NCBI GenBank assembly: GCA_025352915.1
Contig: JANXSA010000256.1
Span: 1 to 7,891 of the forward strand
DNA: 7,891 bases
From: Rhodospirillales bacterium
GTDB taxonomy: Bacteria; Pseudomonadota; Alphaproteobacteria; Acetobacterales; Acetobacteraceae
Direction of reading: 5' to 3'
In this document: in pieces, positions 1 through 5,920 of the stretch
How positions within the stretch are numbered: the first letter of the stretch is position 1
Layout: every line of letters begins with the position of its first letter
Program-made: the position numbers and the translations under genes
Notes under the pieces: generated by a model
Told to the model about the DNA's origin: nothing
Databases searched by the model: none
The model's input: only the letters and a program-made list of their open reading frames with translations

Positions 1-266
1 CGGCGATACGCCTCGTTCAACGCCGCCGTCAGCGTCGGCACAATCGACTCCACCGGCGGCGCCGCCCCCAGTAACAACCGCTCCAGCGTCCCCGCCACCA
101 ACCGCGCCGCATGCCGCCCCGACAACTCGCCATCGTATCGCATGCCTGTGCGATCCGAGACCCCGTCAATCACCGCATAGGCCCGCCCAGGCAGCACCAC
201 GAATGCATCCTCGTTGGCCTCGGCGCGCGCGGGGTCGCGCGAGAGCGACGAAGCTTCTAGGCGCAA
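1..266 (-). CDS. PP2C-like serine/threonine phosphatase domain protein, N-terminal part (runs off left edge)
   Basis: The minus strand is open from a TTG at 266 to the window edge (88 codons seen). The product starts MRLEASSLSRDPARAEANED and continues with a hydrophobic strand followed by VIDGVSDRTG. The NEDAF at about residues 18-22 and the DG at 34-35 correspond to the first two metal-binding motifs of PP2C-type (PPM) phosphatases, where an Asp-Gly pair coordinates Mn/Mg. The remaining metal-binding aspartates would lie outside the window. No ATG is available: an in-frame TGA lies upstream inside the AT-rich repeat, so TTG 266 is the best start, with AGAAGG about 10 nt upstream. Downstream GTG codons would cut into the conserved NEDA motif. 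It lies on the same strand as the VOC gene but is separated from it by the repeat. The substrate is unknown; a regulatory or stress phosphatase is an inference. Confidence 0.7.
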   Translation of the reverse strand, partial: MRLEASSLSRDPARAEANEDAFVVLPGRAYAVIDGVSDRTGMRYDGELSGRHAARLVAGTLERLLLGAAPPVESIVPTLTAALNEAYR

Positions 267-374
267 GGAAGCAAGGCCTTCTTTTTGTGAACAAAAAGAA
301 GCAAAAAAACTTCATCCATAAGCAAGTGGATAAAAGTTTTTTGGTTCTTTTTTTCAAAAAAGAACATGCTTCCT
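266..374. repeat. AT-rich compound inverted repeat (possible dispersed element or bidirectional terminator)
   Basis: A sharply AT-rich block stands out in GC-rich surroundings. The outer ends are AGGAAGCA (266-273) and its reverse complement TGCTTCCT (367-374). The two arms (266-318 and 327-374) are imperfect reverse complements of each other, with ATCCA / TGGAT flanking a short central loop (319-326). Each arm also folds by itself: 278-301 is an 11-bp perfect stem with a 2-nt loop, and 344-365 is a 10-bp perfect stem with a 2-nt loop. The T-runs on both strands would suit intrinsic termination, including of the leftward VOC transcript. The two-level symmetry also fits a REP- or MITE-like repeat. 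No transposase gene is present. Copy number in the genome cannot be seen from here. Confidence 0.8.
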
Positions 375-768
375 ACCCTACTGTCTCCTCCGGCGGATAG
401 TTCAACTCCACCGCAATCCCATCAGGATCATGCAGGAACAGCTGCGTCTGCCGATCCCGCGGAATCACCCGCTCCTCAAACCCGATCCCCCGCGCCGCCA
501 GATTGGCCTTCATCGCCGCCAACCCGGTGCAGGCAAACGCAATATGGTCGAACAACCCGGTCGCCCCCGCCGCGCGCGGCCCGGCATCACGCTCGCGCGG
601 ACCGATCAGATGCACGGTCGGCGTATCCCCGCAGTACAACCAATACCCGGGAAACCCGAGCGGCGGCCGATAGCCCACCGGCAGGCCAAGCAGATCGCAG
701 TAGAACGCCTTGCTCGCCTCCAAGTCGACGGGACGAACGGTAAAGTGGTTGAGCGCATTCAGCGGCAT
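373..768 (-). CDS. VOC (glyoxalase/bleomycin resistance/dioxygenase) family protein
   Basis: A 131-residue single-module vicinal-oxygen-chelate protein. It opens with LNHFTVRPVDLEASKAFYCD, the usual first beta-alpha unit. Likely metal ligands are His8, His75 (in FDHIAF) and Glu121 (in GIAVELNYP), the standard His/His/Glu positions. The stretch LFLHDPDGIAVELNYP near the C-terminus is a typical VOC ending. The family includes glyoxalase I, fosfomycin- and bleomycin-resistance proteins and ring-cleavage dioxygenases; one 130-residue module suggests a dimeric enzyme with shared active sites. The ATG is preceded by GGGGAG at an 8-nt spacing. It begins 30 bp after the flavoprotein gene on the same strand, so the two are probably co-transcribed. 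Its TAG stop (373-375) overlaps the right end of the AT-rich repeat. The substrate cannot be assigned from sequence. Confidence 0.88.
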   Translation of the reverse strand: MPLNALNHFTVRPVDLEASKAFYCDLLGLPVGYRPPLGFPGYWLYCGDTPTVHLIGPRERDAGPRAAGATGLFDHIAFACTGLAAMKANLAARGIGFEERVIPRDRQTQLFLHDPDGIAVELNYPPEETVG

Positions 769-798
769 GGTCGCGGCTCCCCAGGGTCCGAGTGTGGG

Positions 799-1980
799 TC
801 AAATATGGCGCAACGAGGCAAGCGTATTCCCCAGCAAATGCTGGCCCACCGCCTCCAGATGGGTCATCCGCCCCTGCACCTGCTGGGTGACGGTATTGAG
901 ATCACGGAAGCGGCGTTCAAAACCCTGGCTGGCAAAGATCGCCGTCGCCCCGGCCTCACGCCAGCAAAACTCTCCCACCGCCCGCGCCTGATGAATGGCA
1001 AAGGTGCTGGCCAGCCGGATGTTCATCCGCTCGTCGAGCGTCATCCGCCCGCGCGCGGCAACCCCGGTCCAGGTGTCGTCCAGCGTGGTCAACAGGTGAA
1101 TCCGCGCCGCCCGCCACTGCGCCTCGGCAATCGCCAGGTCGCGATGGATCACCGGGCTTTCGCGCATCGCCCGGCTGGTCAGGCTCGGCGTCTTCGCGCC
1201 CGCCACTTCCAGGAACCGGTCCAGCAACCCGCGCGCCACCCCCAGCGCCACGCCGGCAAAACCCGCCGCATACATGTTGGTGGTGGAAAACTGATACAGC
1301 GTGCCGGTCTCCCGCCGCTCCTCATCGGTATCGCGACAGACCGAGAAGCCATCGGGCACGAAATGCTCGGCAATGGCAAACGTATCGCTGCCGGTGCCGC
1401 GCAGCCCCATCACCTCCCAGGTATCGGTGCTCGAATACAGCCCCCGCGGAATCAACATGGTGCGCTCGATCGGCCGCCCATCCGCCCCCGCCCGCAAGCT
1501 GCCATCGCGCTCCACCACATGACAATGCCCGCCGATCCAGGTGGCGTGATGCCCGCCGCTGACAAAGGTCCAAGTGCCGGTCACGATATAGCCGCCATCG
1601 ACCACCCGCGCCCGCGCCCCCTGGTTCTGCCCCCAGGCCAGCACCGCGCGGGGATCGCGCCCCCAAACCTCCTGCGCCGTCTCCAGCGGCAGATACGCCG
1701 CCGCCATCGAACAGCCCGAACCCTGGCCAATGCACCAGGCCGTCGAGGCATCGGCGGCGGCAACCGCGATCAGCATCCGGATATAGTCGGCGGGCAGCAC
1801 CTCATCCCCGCCCACCGATGCCGGCAACAGGCAACGGAACAGCCGGTTGGCATGCAGCGCGTCCAGCGCCGCCGGCGTGATGCGACGGGCAGCCTCGATC
1901 GCCGCCCCTTCGGCCAGCAGCACAGGGGCGGCATTGCGAGCGCGCGCTTCGGGGCTCAGGGCTGGCGAGGCATCGTTCAT
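799..1980 (-). CDS. acyl-CoA dehydrogenase-fold flavoprotein, probable flavin-dependent monooxygenase-like (HsaA/HpaB-type) or ACAD type 2
   Basis: This 393-residue protein has the acyl-CoA dehydrogenase fold. The N-terminal helical domain runs to about residue 110. The middle beta domain carries GTWTFVSGGHHATW (135-148) and TWEVMGLRGTGS (187-198), which resemble the flavin-contact motifs of group D flavin monooxygenases (HsaA, C2-type p-hydroxyphenylacetate hydroxylase). The C-terminal helical domain ends with RRFRDLNTVTQQVQGRMTHL and AVGQHLLG, typical of the ACAD type-2 C-terminal family. I see no clear acyl-CoA catalytic glutamate, which favours the monooxygenase-like branch, but this is inference. 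The ATG at 1980 is preferred over an upstream in-frame TTG at 2043 because GGAAGA lies 5 nt upstream of it and that TTG is part of a likely -35 box. A flavin reductase partner would be expected elsewhere; none is present in the window. The gene leads into the VOC gene. Confidence 0.85.
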   Translation of the reverse strand: MNDASPALSPEARARNAAPVLLAEGAAIEAARRITPAALDALHANRLFRCLLPASVGGDEVLPADYIRMLIAVAAADASTAWCIGQGSGCSMAAAYLPLETAQEVWGRDPRAVLAWGQNQGARARVVDGGYIVTGTWTFVSGGHHATWIGGHCHVVERDGSLRAGADGRPIERTMLIPRGLYSSTDTWEVMGLRGTGSDTFAIAEHFVPDGFSVCRDTDEERRETGTLYQFSTTNMYAAGFAGVALGVARGLLDRFLEVAGAKTPSLTSRAMRESPVIHRDLAIAEAQWRAARIHLLTTLDDTWTGVAARGRMTLDERMNIRLASTFAIHQARAVGEFCWREAGATAIFASQGFERRFRDLNTVTQQVQGRMTHLEAVGQHLLGNTLASLRHI

Positions 1981-2014
1981 GCAGGTCTTCCGCGCCGATT
2001 GCGTTTCCGCTCCG

Positions 2015-2043
2015 ACTGTCCCGCTTCGTGGCACGGCGGTCAA
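2015..2043 (-). promoter_or_regulatory. candidate sigma-70 promoter of the flavoprotein/VOC operon
   Basis: Read leftward, TTGACC (2043-2038) and GACAGT (2020-2015) are separated by exactly 17 bp. The -35 matches consensus at 5 of 6 positions and the -10 at 3 of 6. The predicted transcription start is near 2008, giving a leader of about 27 nt before the ATG at 1980. The weak -10 may indicate dependence on an activator. This is a sequence match only. Confidence 0.4.
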
Positions 2044-2068
2044 CGGCGCTTGAGGGAAGCGGCGGGGT

Positions 2069-2079
2069 GATGCAGCATC
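2069..2079. promoter_or_regulatory. small palindrome GATGC-A-GCATC, candidate operator
   Basis: A perfect 5-1-5 palindrome lies in the divergent control region, 24 bp upstream of the enolase-superfamily start. A second weaker inverted repeat, CGCTT-GAGGG-AAGCG, is at 2047-2061. Catabolic genes of this type are often controlled by GntR, IclR or LysR regulators that bind short palindromes. No regulator gene is present in the window, so this is suggestive only. Confidence 0.25.
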
Positions 2080-2102
2080 GCGGCAAATCCAGGAGAACGC
2101 CC

Positions 2103-3209
2103 ATGAAGATCGACCACGTATCGCTGACCATCTTCACCTGGGACAACATCCCGCGCACCAGCTATCACGCCGGCAGCTTCACCCAGCCTGTGAGCAATCT
2201 CGGCCTGCTGCGCATCCGCACCGATAGCGGCCACGAGGGCCACGCCTTCCTCGGCTCGGCCAGCAATCCCGGCAGCATGGACGGCCCCGGCCTGATCCGC
2301 TGGATCAAGCCGATCCTGATGGGCGCCAACCCGCTGGAGCGCGAACGCCTGCACCAGCGCATGCTGAAGATGAATCGCAACGTCACCTGGCGCTGCATCG
2401 GTGCTGCCGACGTCGCCCTGTGGGACCTCGTCGGCAAGATCGCCGGCCTGCCGGTCCATGCCCTGATGGGCACCCACCGCACCGAGATCGGCGCCTACGC
2501 CAGCTCGCAATTGCTGCCCGATGCCGGCGCCTACGTGGCGCAAGCCCAGCAGCACAAGCAGGAAGGCTGGGCCGCCTACAAGATCCACCCGCCCACCGAC
2601 CCCGACACCGACATCAAGGTCTGCGAAGCCGTCCGCCGCGGCGTCGGCGACGCCTATCCGGTGATGTTGGATAGCACTTGGAGCTACGACTACTACAGCG
2701 CGCTAAAGGTCGGACTGGCGATCCAGGAGATGGGCTTCAAATGGTACGAAGACCCGCTGGCCGACGAGGACATTCTTTCATATGTGAAACTGCGCCAGAA
2801 ACTCAACATCCCGATCCTGGCCACCGAATATCCGATGGGCGGGCTGGACACCTACCCGATCTGGATCCAGCAACAGGCCACCGACTATCTGCGCGGCGAC
2901 ATCCCGGCCAAGGGCGGCCTGACCACCATGCTCAAGACCGCGCATCTCGCCGAGGCCTTCCACATGAATTACGAAGTCCACCACAGCGGCAATTCGCTGA
3001 ACAACCTGGCCAACCTGCATTTGTGCATGGCCATCCCCAACACCACCTGGTTCGAGGTCCTGCTGCCCGACGGCGCGCATCGCTACGGGCTTGAAGCGGA
3101 GTTCCGACCGGATGCCAATGGCATGCTCCAGGCCCCGACCGGTCCCGGGCTGGGCGCCAATATCGACTTCGCGCTGATCAAGGCGAAGACCGAGGCGGTG
3201 CTGGAGTAG
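2103..3209 (+). CDS. mandelate racemase/muconate lactonizing family (enolase superfamily) enzyme, MR subgroup
   Basis: A 368-residue protein with an N-terminal capping domain (about 1-125) followed by a beta-barrel. Catalytic positions can be traced: Lys160-x-His162 on strand 2 (YKIHPP), metal ligands Asp190 (MLDSTWSY), Glu216 (WYEDP) and Glu242 (ATEYP), then Asp266 (RGD) and His293/His294 (EVHHSGN) as the His-Asp dyad, and Glu318 (WFEVLLP). This set matches the mandelate racemase subgroup, whose members racemise or dehydrate alpha-hydroxy or sugar acids by abstracting an alpha proton next to a carboxylate. The usual KxK base pair is KxH here, a replacement that I recall from some acid-sugar dehydratases; the substrate remains unknown. 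The ATG at 2103 follows AGGAGA at good spacing; the earlier in-frame ATG at 2028 lies upstream of any recognisable homology. The gene is divergent from the flavoprotein gene. Confidence 0.9.
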   Translation: MKIDHVSLTIFTWDNIPRTSYHAGSFTQPVSNLGLLRIRTDSGHEGHAFLGSASNPGSMDGPGLIRWIKPILMGANPLERERLHQRMLKMNRNVTWRCIGAADVALWDLVGKIAGLPVHALMGTHRTEIGAYASSQLLPDAGAYVAQAQQHKQEGWAAYKIHPPTDPDTDIKVCEAVRRGVGDAYPVMLDSTWSYDYYSALKVGLAIQEMGFKWYEDPLADEDILSYVKLRQKLNIPILATEYPMGGLDTYPIWIQQQATDYLRGDIPAKGGLTTMLKTAHLAEAFHMNYEVHHSGNSLNNLANLHLCMAIPNTTWFEVLLPDGAHRYGLEAEFRPDANGMLQAPTGPGLGANIDFALIKAKTEAVLE

Positions 3210-3213
3210 CGTG

Positions 3214-3873
3214 TCAGCTTTGGCGGCGGCGCATCATGCCGAGTCCGATCAGGCCGGCGCCCAGCAGCGCCATCGTTGCCGGCTCCGGCACCGTGAGCTC
3301 TGTTTGGGTGAAAGTATTGGCAAAGCCGGTGACGTTGCTGCCATCGGTGAAGAACGCGTCGGTCACCTGCATCGTCAGCGTCAAGCCGGGGACCGGGATA
3401 CTCACGACCGGGTTGATCGCGGTGGCGATGAGACCGGGCAGCGGGGCGAAGTTCTCGTCGGTGAAGGATTTTGTCAGTGTCGCGGTGCCGCCCGGGCTGG
3501 CGAACAGGATGCCGCCGGTGACCGCACTGAACGTGATGTTGGGGCTGATCAAGGTGTCGATCGCGATCGTGTAGCTGAGGTTGTACGTCGTGTTCTGGGC
3601 GAAGGGGCCAAGAATGGTGACGGTGTGTTCGTCGAGCCCCGGCAGATTGACCAGGGCGAACACCGCTGAATTGGTGGACGGGATGTTGGTCGAGGCGAAG
3701 TTCGACCAGATCTTGTCCTGTTGCGTGCAGGAAAAGCCCGGTTGGGTAAGGACCGACATCGAGACACTGCTGACGCCGCAGGGGATCGCAATGGCCGGGG
3801 CGGTGGCGCCGGCGGAAAGGGCGGCGCCTAGGGCGAGCGTGGTCAGCGCATATCTGAGGGTTCGGATCATCAT
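3214..3873 (-). CDS. PEP-CTERM sorting domain secreted protein
   Basis: A 219-residue exported protein. Residues 1-29 form a signal peptide (Arg4 and Arg7, a hydrophobic run, cleavage likely after AIA29). The mature part is rich in Thr, Ser, Ala and Gly with beta-type repeats, and has two cysteines (Cys32, Cys49) followed by DKIWSNF, a pattern I associate with a common family of PEP-CTERM proteins. The C-terminus (195-219) is a textbook sorting signal: [11 protein letters not shown], a hydrophobic helix, then RRRQS. Such proteins are thought to be cleaved by an exosortase (EpsH/XrtA type) and linked to extracellular polysaccharide; no exosortase or glycan genes are in this window. The first of two tandem ATGs (3873) was chosen, with AGGAA 5 nt upstream. 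The gene converges with the enolase-superfamily gene, with a 4-bp gap between stops. Confidence 0.92.
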   Translation of the reverse strand: MMIRTLRYALTTLALGAALSAGATAPAIAIPCGVSSVSMSVLTQPGFSCTQQDKIWSNFASTNIPSTNSAVFALVNLPGLDEHTVTILGPFAQNTTYNLSYTIAIDTLISPNITFSAVTGGILFASPGGTATLTKSFTDENFAPLPGLIATAINPVVSIPVPGLTLTMQVTDAFFTDGSNVTGFANTFTQTELTVPEPATMALLGAGLIGLGMMRRRQS

Positions 3874-3997
3874 GGCGGTTCCTGCACTGATGCTCGGGTG
3901 GAGACCCTGGGTCCGCGGCGCGATGGCCGATGGTACCGTCGGGCTCCGTCATGTCACGCTATTGATGGCGCGAAAAAACCGGCACGGGCAGCGTCGG

Positions 3998-4028
3998 AAT
4001 ATACTCAATTATTTGAGTGGTCAGGCAA
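3998..4028 (-). promoter_or_regulatory. weak candidate promoter for the PEP-CTERM gene
   Basis: Read leftward, TTGCCT (4028-4023) and TATATT (4003-3998) are separated by 19 bp, longer than ideal. A start near 3991 would give a leader of about 118 nt. The adjacent inverted repeat ACTCAA-TTAT-TTGAGT occupies the spacer and abuts the -10, a position suited to a repressor or an alternative regulator. Confidence 0.25.
4003..4018. promoter_or_regulatory. inverted repeat ACTCAA-TTAT-TTGAGT (candidate operator)
   Basis: A perfect 6-bp inverted repeat with a 4-bp AT spacer in the region upstream of the PEP-CTERM gene. Together with the TGCAAC repeat centred 36 bp away it forms a pair of 6-4-6 elements, about 3.5 helical turns apart. 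The surrounding stretch (about 3966-4097) is more AT-rich than the flanking genes, as expected of a control region. Confidence 0.35.
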
Positions 4029-4038
4029 TAACACCAGG

Positions 4039-4054
4039 TGCAACCGTTGTTGCA
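4039..4054. promoter_or_regulatory. inverted repeat TGCAAC-CGTT-GTTGCA (candidate operator)
   Basis: A perfect 6-bp inverted repeat with a 4-bp spacer, the second member of the pair upstream of the PEP-CTERM gene. There is no T-run on either side, so an intrinsic terminator for the upstream tRNA is unlikely. A protein-binding site is the simpler reading but is unproven. Confidence 0.35.
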
Positions 4055-4068
4055 TCCGCAGCATTGTG

Positions 4069-4086
4069 AATACAAGAAATAGTATT
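4069..4086. other. weak AT hairpin downstream of tRNA-Ala
   Basis: AATAC (4069-4073) pairs with GTATT (4082-4086) across an 8-nt loop. It lies about 40 nt past the 3' end of the leftward tRNA, and could contribute to tRNA termination or processing. The stem is short and AT-only apart from one pair, so this is weak; no clear intrinsic terminator is seen for the tRNA. Confidence 0.15.
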
Positions 4087-4124
4087 GCGATGGTATTCGA
4101 AGCGCGCGGGCGGCAGGTGGGGAA

Positions 4125-4200
<76 letters not shown>

Positions 4201-4391
4201 ATTCCCACCGCCGCATCGCCAAGCCGGCGGCGTTCGCACAGCTGCCCCTCGGCGAAGCGGCCGGACAATGCTGATGGCGCGGGGCCAAGTCAACCCGCGC
4301 GCTGCGCCACCCAGGGTTTACCGCAAGACCCGGCCGTGGCAGACGGTGACGCGCCAAACGGGGGCGCACCAGCGCCGTTGCGGAGGACCAC
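4201..4391 (+). other. yggT upstream region with mutually exclusive short hairpins
   Basis: The segment GCGCC (4351-4355), GGCGC (4363-4367), GCGCC (4372-4376) allows two alternative 5-bp stems that share the middle arm. It lies just upstream of the yggT ribosome binding site GGAGG (4382-4386). Apart from this and the leftward tRNA promoter, I see no gene here. Confidence 0.3.
4265..4293 (-). promoter_or_regulatory. candidate promoter of tRNA-Ala
   Basis: Read leftward, TTGACT (4293-4288) and CATTGT (4270-4265) are separated by exactly 17 bp. The -35 matches consensus at 5 of 6 positions and the -10 at 3 of 6. Transcription would begin near 4258 and give a leader of about 57 nt before the mature tRNA 5' end at 4200. 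Confidence 0.45.
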
Positions 4392-4709
4392 GTGATCACG
4401 ATCCTGTTCCAGATCGCCCAGGAAGTGCTGAACCTGTACAAATGGGCGGTGATCATCGGCGCCGTGATGAGCATGCTGGTCTCGTTCAACGTGTTGGACA
4501 CCCGCAACCGCCTAGTGTGGACCATCGGCGACTTCCTGTACCGCATCACCGAACCGGCGCTGCGCCAGATCCGCCGGGTGATCCCGACCTTCGGCAGCAT
4601 CGACCTCAGCCCGGTGGCGCTGATCTTCCTGATCTACGTCGCCCAGATGCTGCTGGCACGGATCTACGCCGCCGTCGTGCACGGCAACATCTCCGGCCTG
4701 TTCCTGTAG
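4392..4709 (+). CDS. YggT family integral membrane protein
   Basis: A 105-residue protein with two predicted membrane segments (about 16-32 and 73-92). They are joined by a conserved cytoplasmic-type loop containing [22 protein letters not shown], in short the EP...RR.IP..G.IDLSP pattern that defines the YggT family. The molecular function is not firmly known; the family is often next to DUF167/YggU genes and cell-division or housekeeping genes, and has been linked to osmotic tolerance and membrane integrity. One YggT unit is present, matching the short alphaproteobacterial form. It starts at GTG 4392, with GGAGG 5 nt upstream. It is followed by the DUF167 gene after 22 bp and then folD, which suggests an operon. 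There is no clear promoter in the 191 bp between it and the tRNA. Confidence 0.92.
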   Translation: MITILFQIAQEVLNLYKWAVIIGAVMSMLVSFNVLDTRNRLVWTIGDFLYRITEPALRQIRRVIPTFGSIDLSPVALIFLIYVAQMLLARIYAAVVHGNISGLFL

Positions 4710-4731
4710 CGCGCCCCATCGTTTTAGCGTC

Positions 4732-4944
4732 GTGTCGTTCTGGCGCCCCGTCGAAGGCACCCGGCCGCGCATCGGCGTCACCGAGGCCACCGAGGACGAC
4801 CGCGCCGCTTGCGCCGCCCTGGCCCAGGCGCTCGACATCAAGCCCGCCACCGTCAGCGTGACCCAGGGCGCGGCGAGCCGTGACAAGACATTGCTGGTAG
4901 TGACCGACGCGACATTGCTCGCCGCCCGCCTGGAGGCGCTGTGA
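4732..4944 (+). CDS. DUF167 (YggU) family protein, shortened and divergent
   Basis: A 70-residue protein starting at GTG 4732. It begins with FWRPV, an N-terminal motif I recognise from related DUF167 proteins. The part from about residue 11 aligns by eye with the second half of the DUF167 domain: PRIGVTEATEDDRAACAALA in place of the usual APxxGxAN segment, then ALDIKPATVSV, and QGAASRDKTLLV where the family has GxxSRxK. Usual members are around 90-110 residues; the first strand-rich portion seems to be missing. No in-frame start exists between here and an upstream TGA at 4630, and yggT ends only 22 bp away, so a longer N-terminus is not hidden. There is no good ribosome binding site, so coupling to yggT translation is likely. 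Its stop overlaps the folD start (GTGA). Confidence 0.75.
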   Translation: MSFWRPVEGTRPRIGVTEATEDDRAACAALAQALDIKPATVSVTQGAASRDKTLLVVTDATLLAARLEAL

Positions 4945-5801
4945 CCCAAGACATCACCCAAGCCCGCATCATCGACGGCCGCGCCGTCGCCGCCACCCTG
5001 CGGGCCGAAACCGCCGCCCGCGTCGCCCAACTATCCTACCAGCCAGCCCTCGTCGTCGTCCTGGTCGGCGATGATCCCGCCAGCCACGTCTACGTCCGCA
5101 GCAAGGACCGCGCCGCAACCCAGGCCGGCATCGACGCCCGCACCATCCGCCTGCCGGCCACCACCAGCCAGGCCGACCTGCTCGCCGTGGTGCGCGGCCT
5201 CAACGACGACCCCGCCGTCGACGGCATCCTGGTCCAACTCCCGCTGCCCCCGCACATCGCCACCGAAGCCATCCTGGATTCAATCGATCCGGCCCGCGAC
5301 GTCGACGGCCTGACCCCCACCAACGCCGGGCTGCTGGCCACCGGCCGCCGCGGCCTGGTGCCCTGCACCCCGCTCGGGGTGATGAAACTGCTGGCGGCGA
5401 CCGACGTAAAACTATCCGGCGCCCGCGCGCTGGTGCTCGGCCGCTCGGTGCTGGTCGGCCGCCCGATGGCCGCCTTGTTGACTGCTGCCGACGCCACGGT
5501 AACCCTCGCCCATTCCCGCACCCACGACCTCGCCGTCGAATGCCGCCGCGCCGAAGTGCTGATCGCCGCCGTCGGCCGCGCCGGCATGGTGCGCGGCGAC
5601 TGGGTGGCGCGCGCGGCCGTGGTGATCGATGTCGGCGTCAACCGCACCGCGGCCGGAACCCTGACCGGCGATGTCGCCTTCGACGAAGTGGTCGGCCATG
5701 CCGGCGCCATCACCCCGGTGCCGGGCGGCGTCGGCCCGATGACCATCGCCTGCCTGCTGGAAAACACCGTCACCGCCGCCCAGGCCCGGCGCGGCGGCTG
5801 A
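4941..5801 (+). CDS. folD: bifunctional methylenetetrahydrofolate dehydrogenase (NADP+)/methenyltetrahydrofolate cyclohydrolase
   Basis: A cytoplasmic folate enzyme of 286 residues, the usual FolD length. It interconverts 5,10-methylene-, 5,10-methenyl- and 10-formyl-tetrahydrofolate, supplying one-carbon units for purine, thymidylate, methionine and formyl-Met synthesis. Catalytic residues are visible: Tyr51 and Lys55 in SHVYVRSKDRA, Gln99 in DGILVQLPLP, and Asp122 in RDVDGL. The NADP-binding segment VLGRSVLVGRPMAALL (about 165-180) and the C-terminal signature PVPGGVGPMTIACLLENT are intact, with DVGVNR also conserved. It starts at GTG 4941, with the GTG overlapping the TGA of the upstream DUF167 gene, so translation is probably coupled. 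No truncation is seen. The presence of purD nearby fits a purine/one-carbon neighbourhood, although purD is on the other strand. Confidence 0.98.
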   Translation: MTQDITQARIIDGRAVAATLRAETAARVAQLSYQPALVVVLVGDDPASHVYVRSKDRAATQAGIDARTIRLPATTSQADLLAVVRGLNDDPAVDGILVQLPLPPHIATEAILDSIDPARDVDGLTPTNAGLLATGRRGLVPCTPLGVMKLLAATDVKLSGARALVLGRSVLVGRPMAALLTAADATVTLAHSRTHDLAVECRRAEVLIAAVGRAGMVRGDWVARAAVVIDVGVNRTAAGTLTGDVAFDEVVGHAGAITPVPGGVGPMTIACLLENTVTAAQARRGG

Positions 5802-5920
5802 CCGCGATCGCGTGTCCCCGCCCACGACCGGGCCGGCCCTGGCCATACCGCTTCACCAACCGCAAGGCATATCCGCGCCGGGCCAAATTCCTGAACGCAA
5901 GCCAATAGGGTCCAGACCAC
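5802..5920 (+). other. spacer after folD without a recognisable gene
   Basis: This stretch of 119 bp contains the self-complementary GGGCCGGCCC at 5830-5839 but no stem followed by a T-run. I see no convincing folD terminator, and transcription may continue into the small ORF and the cheZ-like gene. Confidence 0.4.

Noticed and set aside
203..400. Plus-strand open frame crossing the AT-rich repeat
   Set aside because: The translation has no domain; composition changes abruptly at the repeat and the region overlaps the PP2C-like coding frame.
1981..2043. N-terminal extension of the flavoprotein to TTG 2043
   Set aside because: The extra 21 residues have no family similarity, the TTG lies inside a likely -35 box, and ATG 1980 has a good ribosome binding site.
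430..2070. 546-codon plus-strand open frame opposite the VOC and flavoprotein genes
   Set aside because: Its translation is rich in Arg, Pro, Gly and His with no family features. It is the antisense shadow of two well-supported minus-strand genes, as expected in GC-rich DNA.
2028..2102. N-terminal extension of the enolase-family gene to ATG 2028
   Set aside because: ATG 2103 has AGGAGA at proper spacing and starts MKIDHVSL, typical of the family.
3083..3952. 289-codon minus-strand frame overlapping the PEP-CTERM gene
   Set aside because: It is an out-of-frame shadow; the PEP-CTERM frame has a signal peptide, sorting signal and ribosome binding site.
5830..5839. GGGCCGGCCC palindrome after folD as a terminator
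   Set aside because: There is no loop and no T-run; chance palindromes of this type are frequent in GC-rich DNA.
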